A DNA stretch of 64,000 bases, taken from contig NZ_MNLH01000002.1 in NCBI RefSeq assembly GCF_002896555.1, positions 248,001 through 312,000 on the forward strand, written 5' to 3'. The stretch comes from Gardnerella coleohominis (lineage in GTDB: Bacteria > Actinomycetota > Actinomycetes > Actinomycetales > Bifidobacteriaceae). The notes beneath the pieces were generated by a model. It saw only the letters and a list, made by a program, of their open reading frames with translations, ran no database searches and had not been told where the DNA came from. The position numbers and the translations under genes are program-made. This document shows positions 63,701 through 64,000 of the stretch, one piece after another (the stretch's first letter is position 1; the number at the start of each line of letters is the position of its first letter).

Positions 63701-64000
63701 AGCTTTGGCTTATCGCGATGAGAATATGGCTAGATTCTTGCGTCATGTTCGTTTAGTTAGCGTTCATGAAGCTGTTGGAGCTTATGCTACTGATGTGATT
63801 CTTTCATTCTGCTATGCAAAGACTTCGCATGGTCGTCTTTTGCAGCAGTTTGGCTTATTGGAATCTGATGGTGGTAAGAGTATGCTTTTAGATTCTTTGG
63901 CTTTAGCTCGTAGGAATCTTGATATTGTATGTGCTTTTACTTCTAAAGATATGGATGATGATCGTTTGCATCAGGAAGGTCCTCAATTACTTAAAGCTTT
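60744..64000 (+). CDS. Large helicase-like protein (partial at the right edge)
   Basis: At least 1085 residues, open to the window edge, from ATG 60744; no strong ribosome site of its own. The region resembles UPF1/SF1-type helicases of bifidobacteria: an N-terminal 250-residue region, then MNVDAGCDSATLAAAIASR where a P-loop is expected (about 298-315), a helical insertion with WERRRRVKEARNLL, and VDTVIIDSAEHISNLELLSVL (Walker-B-like, about 832). The expected GxxxxGK[S/T] is absent, so ATP binding may be lost or unusual. The C-terminal helicase half lies outside the window. Five nt from the FHA gene. Confidence 0.65.
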   Translation, partial: MNTGESLEPQVVKKRAEALNDLKSWQNTYKSELVPSPLEDITKLQAKLELTHAHPSGIAQLFASGKVTLKSLFRDPGVLRAAGRNLDRVCEDRDTKAHESGVSELSLVVGVASWNGNHVPVLTYPVRVVRDSSQDETVASIYFSGNVRLNHALVQRLRNRGIELREEVLFDGSNYESGTPETSAVFAAVSNQARSVFPDFDIERDIVLGCFTDAGTRFVAESDHIIEALKSGAVGNNMIDAIAGYDNAIKRLQASDAPKYDPFDADPHNEYEVGDVDNSVRYASGLVANGTSVFMNVDAGCDSATLAAAIASRSVLAGRSVSYVADVTEQQRRFRQALSAHEISSLSVDVSDPHIAKHVDAQLIAAVGSRHSVASSRFEQVSDELVGVRARLTRYLGDLHGENDRWGISAYQTIQNLAAIAMLPSHPSTHVRLKVDSAQALAGHLESWAHKLHEADKLGEFTINPEDTPWFGASVFDESEAITVYQRVVDVLTKLLPVTREQVKTTVQNCGFPVPATAREWARQITVLKNLRRVLDVFQPEIFERDLDSMIEASKPKALRKSEGTIMGFWERRRRVKEARNLLRVGAKVDDLHEALKIVAQQAAQWRLFVPHGGWPVLPPKLDEIVETQDMLTRNLVALDAVLSTTRQGADLENTDFAKLDERLRKLHDDRTSLDTLPGRCVLEREFSKAGLNGLVEDLRRRHITGESLDGELQLAWWTTVFEDIVKSSEIISHQDGSAMQDAADRFVQVDTEHVRSIGPMVQQEAMKRLCDLLFSRTQEANQLHTTLAGNRVGVTFASLVRDYADLVISAKPIMIGMPSTLAMMTPFKPIVDTVIIDSAEHISNLELLSVLVRARNVVIIAHKETISSQCLKKLVEFLPEIELKSHALRRSLRLAKFLEDHGYGNLQKDMPVERLQGKVHLHQVEATGVPVMSSGLIECSQREIDEVVSLIQQRAQTFTVVPSSYVLAVVMLTNTFRTRLGAELKALAYRDENMARFLRHVRLVSVHEAVGAYATDVILSFCYAKTSHGRLLQQFGLLESDGGKSMLLDSLALARRNLDIVCAFTSKDMDDDRLHQEGPQLLKA

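Overview
The window looks like a chromosomal segment of a low-GC member of the Bifidobacteriaceae, most likely Gardnerella. This rests on a GlnR-type regulator fragment at the left edge, a mevalonate-pathway isoprenoid operon, a leucine-type IclR regulator near murA, an Arg/Asp-rich PNPase tail, actinobacterial style leaderless genes, and many Ser/Asn/Asp-rich low-complexity proteins. No rRNA, CRISPR array, insertion sequence or prophage structural gene is visible. Species assignment is inference; no database was searched.

Layout. 1-8108: GlnR-like regulator (partial), a membrane protein, a peptide-binding protein, valS and argS. 8109-14771: brnQ, then an accessory pocket with a KilA-N gene and a large repeat-rich surface protein, ending at a tautomerase gene. 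The surface gene is preceded by a (GCAG)10 tract inside a short ORF and by a perfect 20-bp hairpin. 14888-19153: GtrA protein, histidine phosphatase, an unknown acidic protein, gltX, tRNA-Glu and tRNA-Gln. 19154-25190: a repeat-array spacer, a metallophosphoesterase, an IclR regulator, an AT-rich scar-like spacer and murA. 25218-30930: a transmembrane Ser/Thr kinase, a small basic membrane protein and a large bitopic surface protein. 31007-37098: tRNA-Ala, DedA, a membrane protein, rpsO and pnp. 37254-45512: aldo/keto reductase, YfiH-type protein, Pcp-like protein, DivIVA-like coiled coil, PepC, DAHP synthase, a membrane protein and MTA/SAH nucleosidase. 45763-51662: pstSCAB and an NCS2 purine permease. 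51793-53052: rplJ-rplL with an attenuated L10 leader. 53415-58705: mevalonate kinase, diphosphomevalonate decarboxylase and a phosphomevalonate kinase/type 2 IPP isomerase fusion. 58940-64000: rpmB, an FHA protein and the first two thirds or so of a large helicase-like protein that runs off the edge.

How the genes work together. The three mevalonate genes carry mevalonate to IPP/DMAPP. pstSCAB is a complete high-affinity phosphate importer without phoU alongside. gltX sits next to both tRNAs that a GatCAB-dependent bacterium would charge with glutamate. The kinase, small membrane protein and Ig-like surface protein look like one membrane signalling or surface module. FHA and helicase-like genes are only 5 nt apart and probably co-translated.

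The most interesting candidates are: the repeat-tract/leader-ORF/hairpin arrangement ahead of the surface protein, which would give three translational outcomes depending on repeat number; the array of 13 TTTGTTTAC/GTAAACAAA sites; the PMK-IDI2 fusion; and the FHA plus degenerate-helicase pair.
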